Below are positions 12,291 through 24,900 of a stretch of 64,000 nt of DNA, in pieces. Source of the stretch: Zeus faber (taxonomy: Eukaryota; Chordata; Actinopteri; Zeiformes; Zeidae); contig OY482860.1 in NCBI GenBank assembly GCA_960531495.1, positions 2,843,857-2,907,856 on the forward strand, read 5' to 3'. How positions within the stretch are numbered: the first letter of the stretch is position 1; every line of letters starts with the position of its first letter. The notes beneath the pieces are model-generated. The model did no database searches, was not told the DNA's origin, and worked only from the letters and a program-made list of their open reading frames with translations. The position numbers and the translations under genes are program-made.

Positions 12291-13622
12291 AAAAAACAGT
12301 TTGTTTTTTTTTATATATGTATAAAAGACACCTGTCCACAGAATCAATCAACCAGACTCCAACCTCTCCATCATGGGCAAGACCAAAGAGCTGTCCAAGG
12401 ACATCAGGGACACGATTGTAGACCTGCACAAGGCCGGAATGGGCTACACGACCATTGGCAAAAAGCTGGGTGAGAAGGAAACAACTGTTGGCGTGATTAT
12501 TCGAAAATGGAAGAAACACAAAATGACCGTCAATCTCCCTCGGTGGGAGCCTGGGGCTCCACGCAAGATCTCACCTTGTGGGGTATAAATGATCATGAGA
12601 AAGGTGAGGGATCAGCCCAGAACTACACAGGAGGAGCTTGTTAATGATCTCAAGGCAGCTGGGACCACAGTCACCAAGAAAACCATTGGTAACACACTAC
12701 GCCGTAATGGATTCAAATCCTGCAGCGCCCGTAAGGTCCGCCTGCTCAAGAAGGGACATGTACAGGCCCGTCTGAAGTTTGCCAATGAACACCTGAATGA
12801 TTCAGAGAATGCTTGGGAGAAGGAGATGTGGTCAGATGAGACCAAAATCATGCTCTTTGGTATCAATGCGACTCACCGTGTTTGGAGGAAGAGGAATTCT
12901 GACTACGACCCCAAGAACGCCATCCCCACCGTCAAGCATGGAGGTGGAAGCATTATGCTTTGGGGGTGTTTTTCTGCTAAGGGGACAGGTCGACCTCAAT
13001 GCATCAAGGGAAAGATGGATGGGGCCATGTACCGTGAAATCCTGGGTGACAACCTCTCTCAGCCAGGACACTGAAAATGGGTCGTGGATCGGTCTTCCAG
13101 CCAAGGCATACAGGCATACAGCCAAGGCAACAAAGGAGTGGCTCAAGAAGAAGCACATTAAAGGAAATGGAGTGGCCTGGCCAGTCTCCAGACCTTAATC
13201 CTACAGAAAATATGTGGAGGGAGCTGAAGCTTGGAGTTGCCAAGCGACAGCCTCAAAACCTTAACATTTTGGAGAGGATCTGCAAAGAGGAGTGGTCCAA
13301 AATTCCTCCTGAGATGTGTGCAAACCTGGTAATCAACTACAAGAAACGTCTGACCTCTGTACTTGCCAACAAGGGTTTCTCCACAAAGTACTAAGTCATG
13401 TTTTGATAGGGGATCAAATACTTATTTCACACAATGAAATGCAAAATAATTTATATCTTTTATTAAATGTGATTTTTCTGGATTTTCCTTTTGATATTCC
13501 GTCTCTCACTGTTATAATAAACTTACCACAAATGACCACTAAAATTATAGACGTTCACAGTTCTGTCAGTGGGCAAATTTACAAAATCAGTGCGGGATCA
13601 AATAATTATTTCCTCCACTGTA
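12291..13622 (+). pseudogene. Dead Tc1/mariner-like transposon with broken transposase
   Basis: Starts with the usual Tc1 leader and the transposase ATG at 12373 ([20 protein letters not shown]), followed by an HTH paired-like region. An in-frame TAA lies at 12586-12588. The frame resumes through [11 protein letters not shown] (first catalytic D) and [13 protein letters not shown]. After 13074 the frame breaks again, and the region that should hold the second catalytic Asp (HDNDP-type motif) is replaced by a short repeated sequence near 13100-13130. The last domain is readable in a third frame ([15 protein letters not shown], third acidic residue E) and ends at a TAA at 13392. The right inverted repeat ends ATTATTTCCTCCACTGTA at 13622; no matching left repeat was found, so the left end is lost. 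Non-functional, between slc25a28 and pyroxd2. Confidence 0.93.
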
Positions 13623-13849
13623 TGTACTTAACGTATTATATTTTAGACTTGTTGATATAGTTCTTAAAATATTATATACACTTATACAATTTGATCGATA
13701 TGATCATTTTTCACAAAAACTCAACCTTACTTAAGATGAACTATGGTCGCATACACGTTTACCATAAGCGAATAAAGCAGAGGTTTTGTTGTGAAAAAGG
13801 GTTGGGACCCCCTGACGGACCATGTTATGCGACCCCCATGAAGTAAAAC

Positions 13850-13944
13850 AAAAAGTCGTAAACGCTCCGCTCAGTCGGATTCCTGGAGCCCGTGGGAGTG
13901 ACTCGGACCGGTCAGGAACCTCCTCCCGCCGACGTCACCCAGTC
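13850..13944 (+). promoter_or_regulatory. Putative pyroxd2 proximal promoter / 5' UTR
   Basis: GC-rich 95 bases directly before the start codon, with a GACGTCAC CRE-like word about 12 bases upstream of the ATG. Its role as a transcription-factor site is inference. Confidence 0.4.
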
Positions 13945-16900
13945 ATGGCTGCAGCGGTGTGGAGGTTCCGGAGCCGCCAGGCAGCAGCCGCTCTGCGGGC
14001 TTCCAGAGGCTGTCACTCCGCTGCCAGGGAGCGGTACGACGCCCTGGTCATCGGAGGAGGTAGGGCCAGAGAAACCACATCCATCCATATTAAATACCCT
14101 TTTTTGTAAATCCACCTACCCATGCACGGTGTGTGGCTCTGACTACAAGCTGCAGCTCGCAAAGTTTTTTCAGAACCTTTTAAAACTTTTGTTATTGTAA
14201 AGGATTTCCACTTTTTCTGCGAAGAGAAACGGTCGTGCATTTGACCCAAGACATTTCCTGCATCTTGTAATGGTGCAGCTGCTGGACACATTTTACAAAA
14301 GTTTGCAGCGAATTACCGGTTTCTTAAACTTTGAACTCTACTGGCCCGTAAAAGTGCCTGCAAGGTGCACGTCACGTGTCTGTTATCTTAATGCACACCT
14401 GTAGATTAATACACTCTTGGGGCATGCATATGCATATGGTTAAAACAGGGACCTGCAGGTCTTAAACTCGGTGTGACAAATATTAGGCCTTAAGTCATGA
14501 CCGTCTTAAATTTGAATGAACAAGGTTTTATTTTCAACCTAAACAGTGTTTTTCCATTAGATTTTAATATTACCCGGTTTTCTAAACTCCTGTCTTTGCA
14601 CCAGTCCAACCACTTTTTTTGTTTTTAATTGAACTTCATTCTCTTGCAGGACACAATGGATTGGTAGCGGTAAGTAAACAGATCCATTAGTTTCTCCAGT
14701 CCCCACCTTTTTTTTTGTTTGTTTCATATGCAGGATAAAAACAAAGTGTTTGTATCCAGGCGGCCTATCTCCAGAGGGGAGGGCTGAAGACGGCGGTGCT
14801 GGAGCGCAGACATGTGCTGGGCGGAGCTGCCGTTTCCGAGGAAATCGTCCCAGGTACTGAGGCCCCATCACTCTCCATTACATAGACAAACACACTCCGT
14901 ATGTGCCAAATTAACAGCTGTCTGCTTTAAAGAAAATATAACAAATGCGTAGCTAATTAGAAGCCAATCTTTCTAATGAGGTGTGGTGGATGAGAAGCTG
15001 AGGTCATCGTCCACTCAGTCTGAATCTACACCACTGGTTAAACGTTTTAGAACGGAACACCCCCCATTTTTCTAGTTTTTATTGAAATTTAAGCAGTTCA
15101 AGTCCAGTGAATAACCTGAAATGTTACAAAAGGTAGGATGTAAACTGCCAGAGGTTAAAAAAAAGTGTAGGTTACCAAAAACTGAACAATAATGTGAGTT
15201 TCAGACTAAAAAAAAAATAAAATAAAGGCCTTTTTCAGTGAACAAATAAAGGGTTAATAGTGCAGCTATTCTGCAGCAATGGAAGTAAATGACAACTTGA
15301 AGGTTGGTGCAAACAATTCCTACAGGTTTCCCAACTTTTGTTAATGAATTACAAACCATCTCCATAAAAGCCGTGTTGGAACAGACTAATATTTCACCCT
15401 CTGAAGCATTATTTGGACAATATTGCACTACAGGAAGCAGTATATTGCTATCATAATAGTGAGGAAAAAGGCAATTTACAAAGGAAGACAGACAGACCAT
15501 TATAACCCTTAAAAGTGAAAAAGTGAAAAAGTGAAAGCCAAGGTGTGAGTGACTAGTTTCTTGCGCCATCAAAAGGCACTTGGAAACTGGAGGAAACTGA
15601 CAGGAAGAGGTCGAGTGGCAGTAAGAAAGCCATTGCTAAGATGGCAAAATAAGGAAAGGAGGCTTGCCTGCACCCCCAGCGGAAGACTGAAGACCGGAAG
15701 AAGATCGAGCAGGCTTGCTACCACGGTTCAGGTGGACGGAGAGAGAAAGCCACTTTGGCTGGAGGTTTTCCGGCACACCGGGTTTTATCTGCAACATAAA
15801 GTGCTCCAGCGCAGGGGTAATAATAAATGATAACATAAAACAGTTACAGAAACATTCAGGGTCTTTTCCCGCGGTCAGTTGTGGAATGCACGTGTGGTGT
15901 GGTTCGAGCAGCCACACCTGACCTGGATCTGGGTAATTAGGGACCCAGGATCAGTGTGGGTGCATACCTGTTGCTCGTTGGTTGGTCTTACGAGCAACAG
16001 GTTAAAACCCCCATCCCCACACTCACTCTGGAGACTGCACAAAAAGCCCCCTGTGGCGTGTACAAAGTCCAACAGTCTGGATAGATCAGCTTTTCCAGGC
16101 ACCAAACATGTTTTTCTGCCTCAACTGGCCCGGCTCTTCCCTCCTACAAAAGTATTGAAACACATGGATGGAGAGGCCATTTAGGTGCCGTGTCGTTATG
16201 CACATTCACCCGCAGCGGCTTCTTGCTGTGAGATAAATACAAAGGAATAAATAACAATTATGATTGAACAACTGAAGTCAATAAAGTGTTTCTGCATTTG
16301 CATTCCAGGAACACAGTTCAGTCATTTATTGTGTGTTCTGCAATGTGGTCTAGGTTTCCACTTCTCACGATGCTCATATCTGCTCAGCTTGTTGAGGCCG
16401 CACATATACGCCGACCTGGAACTTAAGGTAAACAAGTAGTTCATGAAATCTGTAGCAATAGCGATAAGTTCATTCAACGTGTGTGTGTGTGTGTGTGTGT
16501 GTAGAAGCACGGGCTGAAGGTGTACATGAGAGACCCCCATGCCTTCACCCCCATGCTGGAGGACGGGGAGGGCGGGGCCCCGCCTCGCTCCCTCACACTG
16601 GGCTCGGACCCGGCGCTGAACCAGAGGGAGATCGGCAAGTTCTCCCAGAAGGATGCCAAGGTATTTTTGGACATGGAAAAATAGCCTTGAATAAGGTCAA
16701 CGTTATTGAAAGTATCTTTAATTACTTCATTAGCTTCTTTCTTCAGTATCAGTAAGCCAAAAATAAAGCTACGGGTGTTTTTGGCAACATAAAATTTGAA
16801 ATTTTTTAAGCTATTCAAAGTTTTTTTTTTTTTTTTTTTTTTTTCACATTTTAAAATGTTTTCATAAAAAAAAAAAAAATTGGGATCGGAAAAAAAAAAA

Positions 16901-19900
16901 AAGTCATTCACAATCTTTACACAAAATTGATATAAAGTTATCTGCACTGTTATTTATGTATCTCTAACTACGACCCAGCCCTCGGTCTAAGGCCTTGGCA
17001 TCCCTCTATCCCCGCTTAACTAAAATCCAAAATCACACCTCATCACCATCCATCCATTCTGCTCATTACATCCACAGCAGATCTCTATACTTTCTTTGAT
17101 ACGCACGCAGGCATTTCCAGAGTTTATTGCCTATTTGGAGAGGCTCGCGGAAGCCATCCATCCTCTGCTGGACGCCCCTCCTGTCGATATCCCAGGAGTC
17201 ACTTCGGGGTCTCTTTGGAAGAGGGTGGCGGCCGCCAAGACCATGATGCCACTGGTCAAATGTGGTACGTCGCTCCCCTGCACGTTTTGAGAAGTCAACC
17301 TCGAATAGATTGGCCAGATTGTAAGGAAATGCTTAATTTGCTTCATTTTCACACGTAATGAAGATTATTTGTGTTGAAAGGTCTGAAACTAGGAAGAAAC
17401 ATCCCAGACTTGTATGAGATTGTAACAGCCCCGATAATGAAGGTTTGTTCATAGTTTCAATGGCGTCAAGTATTGTTAACCCTTCACCGGTGATGTTTGT
17501 CATCAATATTCATTGATATTGTGGTTTTCTACAGATCCTGAATCAGTGGTTTGAGTCAGAGCCTCTGATGGCAACACTGGCCACCGATGCCGTTATAGGG
17601 GCCATGACGTGCCCCAATAACCCTGGTAGCGGGTGAGACATGGAATATAACATTATTATTTATATTATTAATATGAAGAAGGTTGTATTGATATGCACGT
17701 GAACTCAGTTTGTTCCATATACAGAGAGAGAAACAATGTTGTCAGTGTTTCCCCTATAATTGTACCGATGACAACTCCCGCCAGAAAAATATTTTTTTAA
17801 CACCAAAAGTTACGACCAAATATCCATTATTGGTTCCAGCTGCACTCTTGATGCACGCATGCACGCACACACGCACCTGCTGCAGCACCCACATAGCCCC
17901 GCCCCCTCTCACTCACTCACTCACTCACAGTGCTGTCCGCTCGTCACTGGTGTCGCCAACTTGGCGACTTTCTCCCTAGATCTAGCAACTTTTCAGGTGC
18001 TCTTGGCGCCTTCTCATTTTGAAAAAAAACGACTAGCGACAAATTTTGTGACTTATTCAGACCATCATGGAAAAGGCAAGAAATATATTAAAAAGTATTA
18101 TATTCATTCCCATGCAGTCCACTATGGAAACGGTGCAGGGGTCTCTCCCTCTCGTCTGGGCAGTCAGTAGGTGTGGGCGTGGCCAGAGAGCTGCATGCAT
18201 GCCTGCCAGACAGTGTGCCCAACTACCAATTACTGATCACCATTTCTTTAAATAATTGTAAATAGATACTGATTCATAAATAAATGTTACCCACCACGAA
18301 CTTGAGGGTCATTTGCCGGTTTTCAATTTTTTTGCATCATTTGAAAGTGGAGAATCAGAGCTTCCGAACAAGGTGTCACTTGTGCAAATCAAGCAAATAT
18401 TTTTGAAGCTATGACTTGTTAATGAGGGTGTGGCAAACTCTGATTCTGAGATAATCACCTCCAAAGTTTTACCCACACCAGGTTCATTCAGCTCCTAGAA
18501 TGCAAATGGTGTTGGCGGACAAACAAAGCCTCATGGCTACTTAACATAATGCTGAATGGGCCAATCATGAACAGCTCAACAACACACAACTAATTTTGTT
18601 TAGAATATACATGTTTTATAAAATTTGAATTATTTTGGAATTTAAAAGTATGGACAACACAACAGAATGTAGAGTCTATCAATATTATGAGTCTCAGAAA
18701 ATCTGAAATCTAAAAATCTGTCACCAACCTCAACGGACTTCATCCCGTCATCAACTTCTTCCGTTGTAACAACAACGGAATCGTCTGTCTCCTCCGGTGG
18801 TTCTTGAAAATATCCCGTTTCATTGTCACATTAAGTTTGAAATCCGCTGTTTGAAATGTTCTCCAAGTCCGTAGTAATATCAGATTCAGCAGCGCTGTCG
18901 TTCTTCGCGTCGCCTTCGGAGAACTGACTATCATTGCGGAAAATGAAGTCCAGTACGTGCTGCTTACACTGACTTGGATCTATCGCACTGGTCAGATTAA
19001 TGTCCGAAATATGATTCAGAGCTTCCGCCACCCGCTTGGCGTAATCCATAACGATACGGAGAAGAAAGTTTTCTTTTTTTTTTTTTTGACCTGTGGTGTC
19101 AGCATGCCGGGCATACAACACAGAGTATTTATATACCATTGCATCTAGGACAGAGTTAGTCTGCAAGTGGCGTTCAAGTTCTCAACCTGCAATGCAACTC
19201 TTTATTTATTCTTAAATCATCAAGAACTGCTGCAATAACTCTGGCCTGTGGATGTCCTGTAGAATGATAAGAACACAATTTTTGTTTACGGAGAGCCACC
19301 ACAAACCCCCCCCCTTTGGAGAACTATTTATTATGTTTGGGTCTATAAACAACTGATCACTACTCCAAGATGGGGAGAAGAGAGTTTTCACGGACAAGTG
19401 AGACCGAAACACCCCCGTGCTGCGCTTTAACTGTTTAACTGTTTATGGAAGTGACGTAGGTGTGTGACGCGAAGGGTTTTTCTTCACCGTTTCAAAACAG
19501 TGTGAGTGTAAAATTAGTACGATTTAAAGGTTGAATTCTATCAAAACGGTTTCACATTGTGACTTCACATCACATGGAATATGGATGAATGATCTTGGTC
19601 GCTTTAAAGGAAACCATCGGTCGTCGTTGTTCGGTGCTGTTTTGCATCTCGTAAGTGAACTGCGTTCCCCATGTAATCTAACGGGAATATTTAACTCCAC
19701 GGTTTAACATTTTTCTAGTATTTATAAATCAAAAAAAAAAAAACACATCTGGAAAAAACTCTTTCCTTGAAGAAAGGTTTTTTTCAACTTATTTGGCTGC
19801 TCCTGGCGATTTTAGAAATGCGCGAGATGGCAGCTTTTGCTGTGGTGGGACACAAATAGATAAATACCTAGTTTCAGATAATAAATACTGTATGAACTCC

Positions 19901-21865
19901 AAACTCCACTTGCAGACTCACTATGCCCTAGATACAATGGCATAAAAATACTCAGTGTTGTATGGCCAGCATGCTGACAGCACAGGTTAAAAAAATATAT
20001 ATAATAAATATTTGACTCGCTATAATACATACACAGTATAGAGTAATATTTTCTCTGCTATGTAAATAGTTAGTTTGAGCTTCTCTATCACTCTTTGTCT
20101 TTGGATCTCTGGAGCAGAGCTAGTATAGCTTGTAAATATGTAAATAGATCTGTTTGATCTTTTAAATATTAAGATTTCCTCCCTTTTGTAGATTTTTTTT
20201 TTCTATTTTACTTCAAATATACAATGTCCCTGTAGTGAGTTTGTGATTATTTAGCTAAAGATTTCTCTATCTACCTTTTTAAAGAATTTACTAAATAAAG
20301 ACAAATCTTCACTTTTGGTAGGTGAAAACAGACCTCAGGAACAGGCTGCATGGAGAGCACTTGGGGGCCTACCTGAAGATTTCAATAAATGGGCTAACTG
20401 TGGCAAAATTTCCATATCATGATGCCATGGTTAAAATTTGTCCAAGCCAAGGAAGATAAAGTGCAGCAATGAATCATGCACATTGTGTTCATGATGTGCT
20501 GTTTTGCAAAGGTCATTGGCTCAGTTTTGTGCAAAAACATTCAAACCATGTAACATACCTTTTTTGGGCCTCCTCCTGAAGGTATGTGCTGCTCCACCAC
20601 GTGATGGGGGAGTTGGAGAAGGAGAAGGGAGCCTGGGGGTACGTGGCAGGCGGCATGGGAGGTGTGTCTCAGGCTCTTGCTTGCTCCGCTCGATCCTTTG
20701 GTGCGGATATCTTCACCGAAAAGGTCAGGTGGTGGTTCGACACTGGCAGAGATGTACTTCCAGAGTCTAATCTTCTGCTCTAGGTTTTGTGAACGGCATG
20801 TTAATGTTCATTTGTTTTTGTTCCAGGACGTGGAGCAGATCCTAGTTGGTGCCGATGGCGTCGCCAGGGGCGTGGCTCTGAAAGACGGCACAGAGATCCA
20901 CAGCAAAGTGGTTCTGTCAAACGCCACTCCATACGTCACTTTTAAAAACCTCACACCAAAGGTAAAACAAGTAAAGCATGGTGATGTAATGGAGGGCGAT
21001 TTTAATGTCTTCTCTGACAGGCATCCTGTTTCATCCTTTATAGAGTTCCTTATCTCCAGAGTTCCTCAAAGCCGTAGATCAGATTGACTATACCTCCCCT
21101 GTCACCAAGATCAACGGTAGGCCGAGTGGATTGTCTTTCCCACATATTGCCGTATTGTTGTGTCATCTTGTTCTTCGCTGTAGGATCTTTCAAGCTGAAT
21201 TATAGATGTAAACCTTATACTGCTGAGCCCTTTGTGGATCAACTCAATAGTTCTTAAGCAACTTCAGCAGAATTCCTTTTCCCCACGGTGCCCTTCACAT
21301 CTGCCTTTTTTCCTCAGAGTTAATTGGTATCAAAAGTTTTGGGGTGTTAAGTCTACTCCTTAATATTTTTAGGATAACGTACTCGAAGGATAATTTACTA
21401 CTGTCACATGGCCTGTTTTTAGTATGGGTTAATAATAATAATAATAACCAATAGAATTTTAACAACTTTGTAAACCAAAACACACTGTCAAATGAGTCAC
21501 GCAGGGTAAATGTTGAGGTAAATCATTTTTAAAGAGGTTAATCAAAAGCCAAATTAGACAATTATGCATACATGGATAGATGCAGCCGTCTGGAGCAATT
21601 AGGGGTTAAGTGTCTTGCTCAAGGACACTACAGCATGCTATCAGGGGGAGCCGGGGGATCGAACTAGCAACCTTCACAGCCCCATATTTATGTCTTTCCT
21701 GTTGAGGACAGTTGCTGTAGACAAGCTGCCGAACTTCCTGGCATCACCCACGCCGGACGGGAAGCCTGGTCCACACCACCAGTGCTCCATTCACCTCAAC
21801 TGTGAGAGCGTGGACGTACTGGAGACTGCGTATAAAGACGCTATGAATGGACGCCCCTCTGCCAG

Positions 21866-21963
<98 letters not shown>

Positions 21964-24900
21964 CATGGCTGTCACCTTCCAGTTCTTCTGCCCTGCAGGC
22001 CCATGCTGGAAATGACCATCCCCTCCTCGTTGGACCCCTCGCTGGCGCCTCCCGGCTCTCACGTGGTGTCCCTGTTTACCCAGTTCACCCCCTATCTGAT
22101 AGAAGGCAGGGAGTGGACCGACCAGGACAGAGAGGCTTATGCTGACCTTGGTGGGAACTTTCAAATGTTTTAAGGAGCGCTTAGAAAAGCTTTCTGATCA
22201 ACATGACATACAATGAAAAATATTGTCTTTTGTTTGTTTGTCTCTTCAGTGTTTGACTGGGTGGAGCGGTACGCCCCGGGGTTCAAAAGGTCCATCGTGG
22301 GCAGCGACATCCTGACGCCCCCAGATCTGGAGCGGATCTTTGGGCTAACTGGAGGGGTGTGTACCACTGACTTATGATATAATACAGTAGATGCAACGCA
22401 TCCATAGAAAAGCTATGAGCTACAAAAACAAAACTGGATATAACATCATGGCTTAGAGCAGTACATGAAACCATTTCTAGTTTCATTCTACAATGTTTAA
22501 AGCCATAGTTGGGGCAAATATTAGTCATCATTGATGAGTTTACACAAGTATAAGTAGATATGTTAATGCTCCTCTGGATGCATCTGGTATTGCAAATCTG
22601 CTGCCACGTGGCACTGCATGTAAAAGCAAATTGTGTTCGCTTTATTCCCGTTTTTTGTGTTGTTCACGAGTTTCAGTGCTGAGAAAGGATTTAAAAGGTT
22701 GAGGTGCAGCTGATTTGCATGCTACCCTACTCTCCTTTTGACTGGACGAGGAAGTAGTTTGCATTGTCAACCTTCTTCCTGTTCGGTCTCAAACCAGCTT
22801 GTTAATGGTTCCTGGCAGCTTCACAACAGCCCGTCAGAGACAAAGCTCATATGAGTGTCATAACGTGGTTTTGTAGTCTCAATAACTGTTCTTTGCACAT
22901 ATTTAAACTACCATCCACCATATTGCCTATACCTGACCAAGACGTTGATTGGACTATTGCAATAAAATAGGAAGATTTTTTTTAACCACTTACTCTATAT
23001 GTATTGTCTCTCTCTATCGCTTCAGAATATCTTCCATGGATCAATGTCATTGGACCAACTCTACCTGGCACGCCCCTTGCCCTCTCTCTCAGACTATCGC
23101 TCACCGATTAAAGGGCTTTATCTGTGTGGCAGTGGCTCTCATCCAGGTTTGTCTTTCATGCTTCAGGGGAGGACACCTGTTTGTTTGGTTTAAAATGTGG
23201 CACTCTGCCCCTTCTGTCACCTGCATCACTGATTATCGCCAAATTAAGTCACTGAGTAGGAATGCACCAATACTGGTATCAGTTATTGGTCTGATGCCCG
23301 GCTAAAATATGTTATTGATATGTAAACATATCTTAAATGCCAAAATCCATCCATCCATCCATTTTCTTCCGCTTATCCGGGGCCGGGTCACGGTGGCAGC
23401 AGGCTGAGCAAGGATCTCCAGGCCCCCTTCTCCCCTGCAACGTTTTCCAGTTCCTCCTGGGGGACCCCGAGGCGTTCCCAGGCCAGCTGGGATATGTAAT
23501 CCCTCCAGCATGTTCTGGGTCTACACCGTGGTCTCCTATCAGTTGGACGTGCCCCTAGAACCTCCAAAGGAAGGCCCCCAGAAGGCATCCTGATAAGATC
23601 CCCGAACCACCTCAACTGGCTCATTTCGACGCGAAGCGGCTCTACACCAAGCTCCCTCCAGATGTCCGAGCTCCTCACCCTGTCTCTAAGGCTGAGCCCA
23701 GCCACCCTACGGAGGAAACTCATTTTGGCTGCTTGTATTCGCGATCATGTCTTTCAGTCACTACCCAGAGCTCATGACCATAGGTGAGGGTTGGGATGTA
23801 GATGGACTGGTGAATTGAGAGCTTTGCCTTCTGGCTCAGCTCCCTCTTCACCACAACGGTCCGGTACAACGCCCGCATCACTGACGCCGCACCGATCCTC
23901 CTGTCCATCTCACGCTCCATTTTCCCCCCACTCGTGAACAAGATCCCAAGATACTTGAACTCCTTCACTTGGGGCAGCAACTCGCTCCCAACCTGGAGGG
24001 AGCAATCCACCGTTTTCCGGCAGAGAACCATGGCCTCAGACTTGGAGGTGCTGACTCTCATCCCGACTGCACACTCGGCTGCAAACGGCCCAAGTGCGTG
24101 TTGGAGGTCACGGTCTGATGAAGCCAACAAAACCACATCATCTGCAAAAAGCAGAGATGCAATTCTGAGGTTCCCAAACCAGACACTCTCCTCACCTCGG
24201 CTGCGCCTTGAGATCCTGTCCATGAATATCACAAACAGAATCGGGGACAAGGGGCAACCTTGGCAAGGTCAAACACCCACTGAGAATGTGTTTGACTTTG
24301 TGCCGAGAATACGAACACAGCTCTCACTTTGGTTGTAGAAGGACCGGATGGCTTATACCAACGGCCCCGGTACCCCATACTCCCTCAGTACCCCACACAG
24401 GATCCCTCAAGGGACACGGTCAAAAGCCTTCTCCAGGTCCACAAAACACATGTAGACTGGATGGACAAACTACAACGACCCCCCCCGCCAACCCAGCAAG
24501 GGTAAAGAGCTGGTCCACTGTTCCACGTCCAGGACGGAATCCGCATTGCTCCTCCTGAATCTGAGGTCCAACAATCGGCCGGAGCCTCCTTTTCAGCACC
24601 CTGGAGTAAACTTTTCCTGGGAGGCTGAGTAGTGTGATACTCCTATAATTGGAGCACACCCTCCAGTCCCCTTTTTTTTTTTTTTTTTTTTTTTAAATTG
24701 GAACCACCACCCCGATCTGCACCTCCACAGGTACTGTACCTGACATCCACGCGACACTGAAGAGGCGTGTCAACCAAGACAGCCCAACAATGTCCAGAGC
24801 CTTCAGGGCCTTGCCCCCAAGGAGCTTTTTCACTGCCTCAGAGACCTCTGCCAGCCATATGGACGAGACTTCCCCCGAGTCTTCAGACTCTGCATCTTCC

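Noticed and set aside
12373..13394. A host gene for a DNA-binding protein
   Set aside because: Sequence and right terminal repeat identify a Tc1-like transposase with stops, frameshifts and a destroyed catalytic motif.
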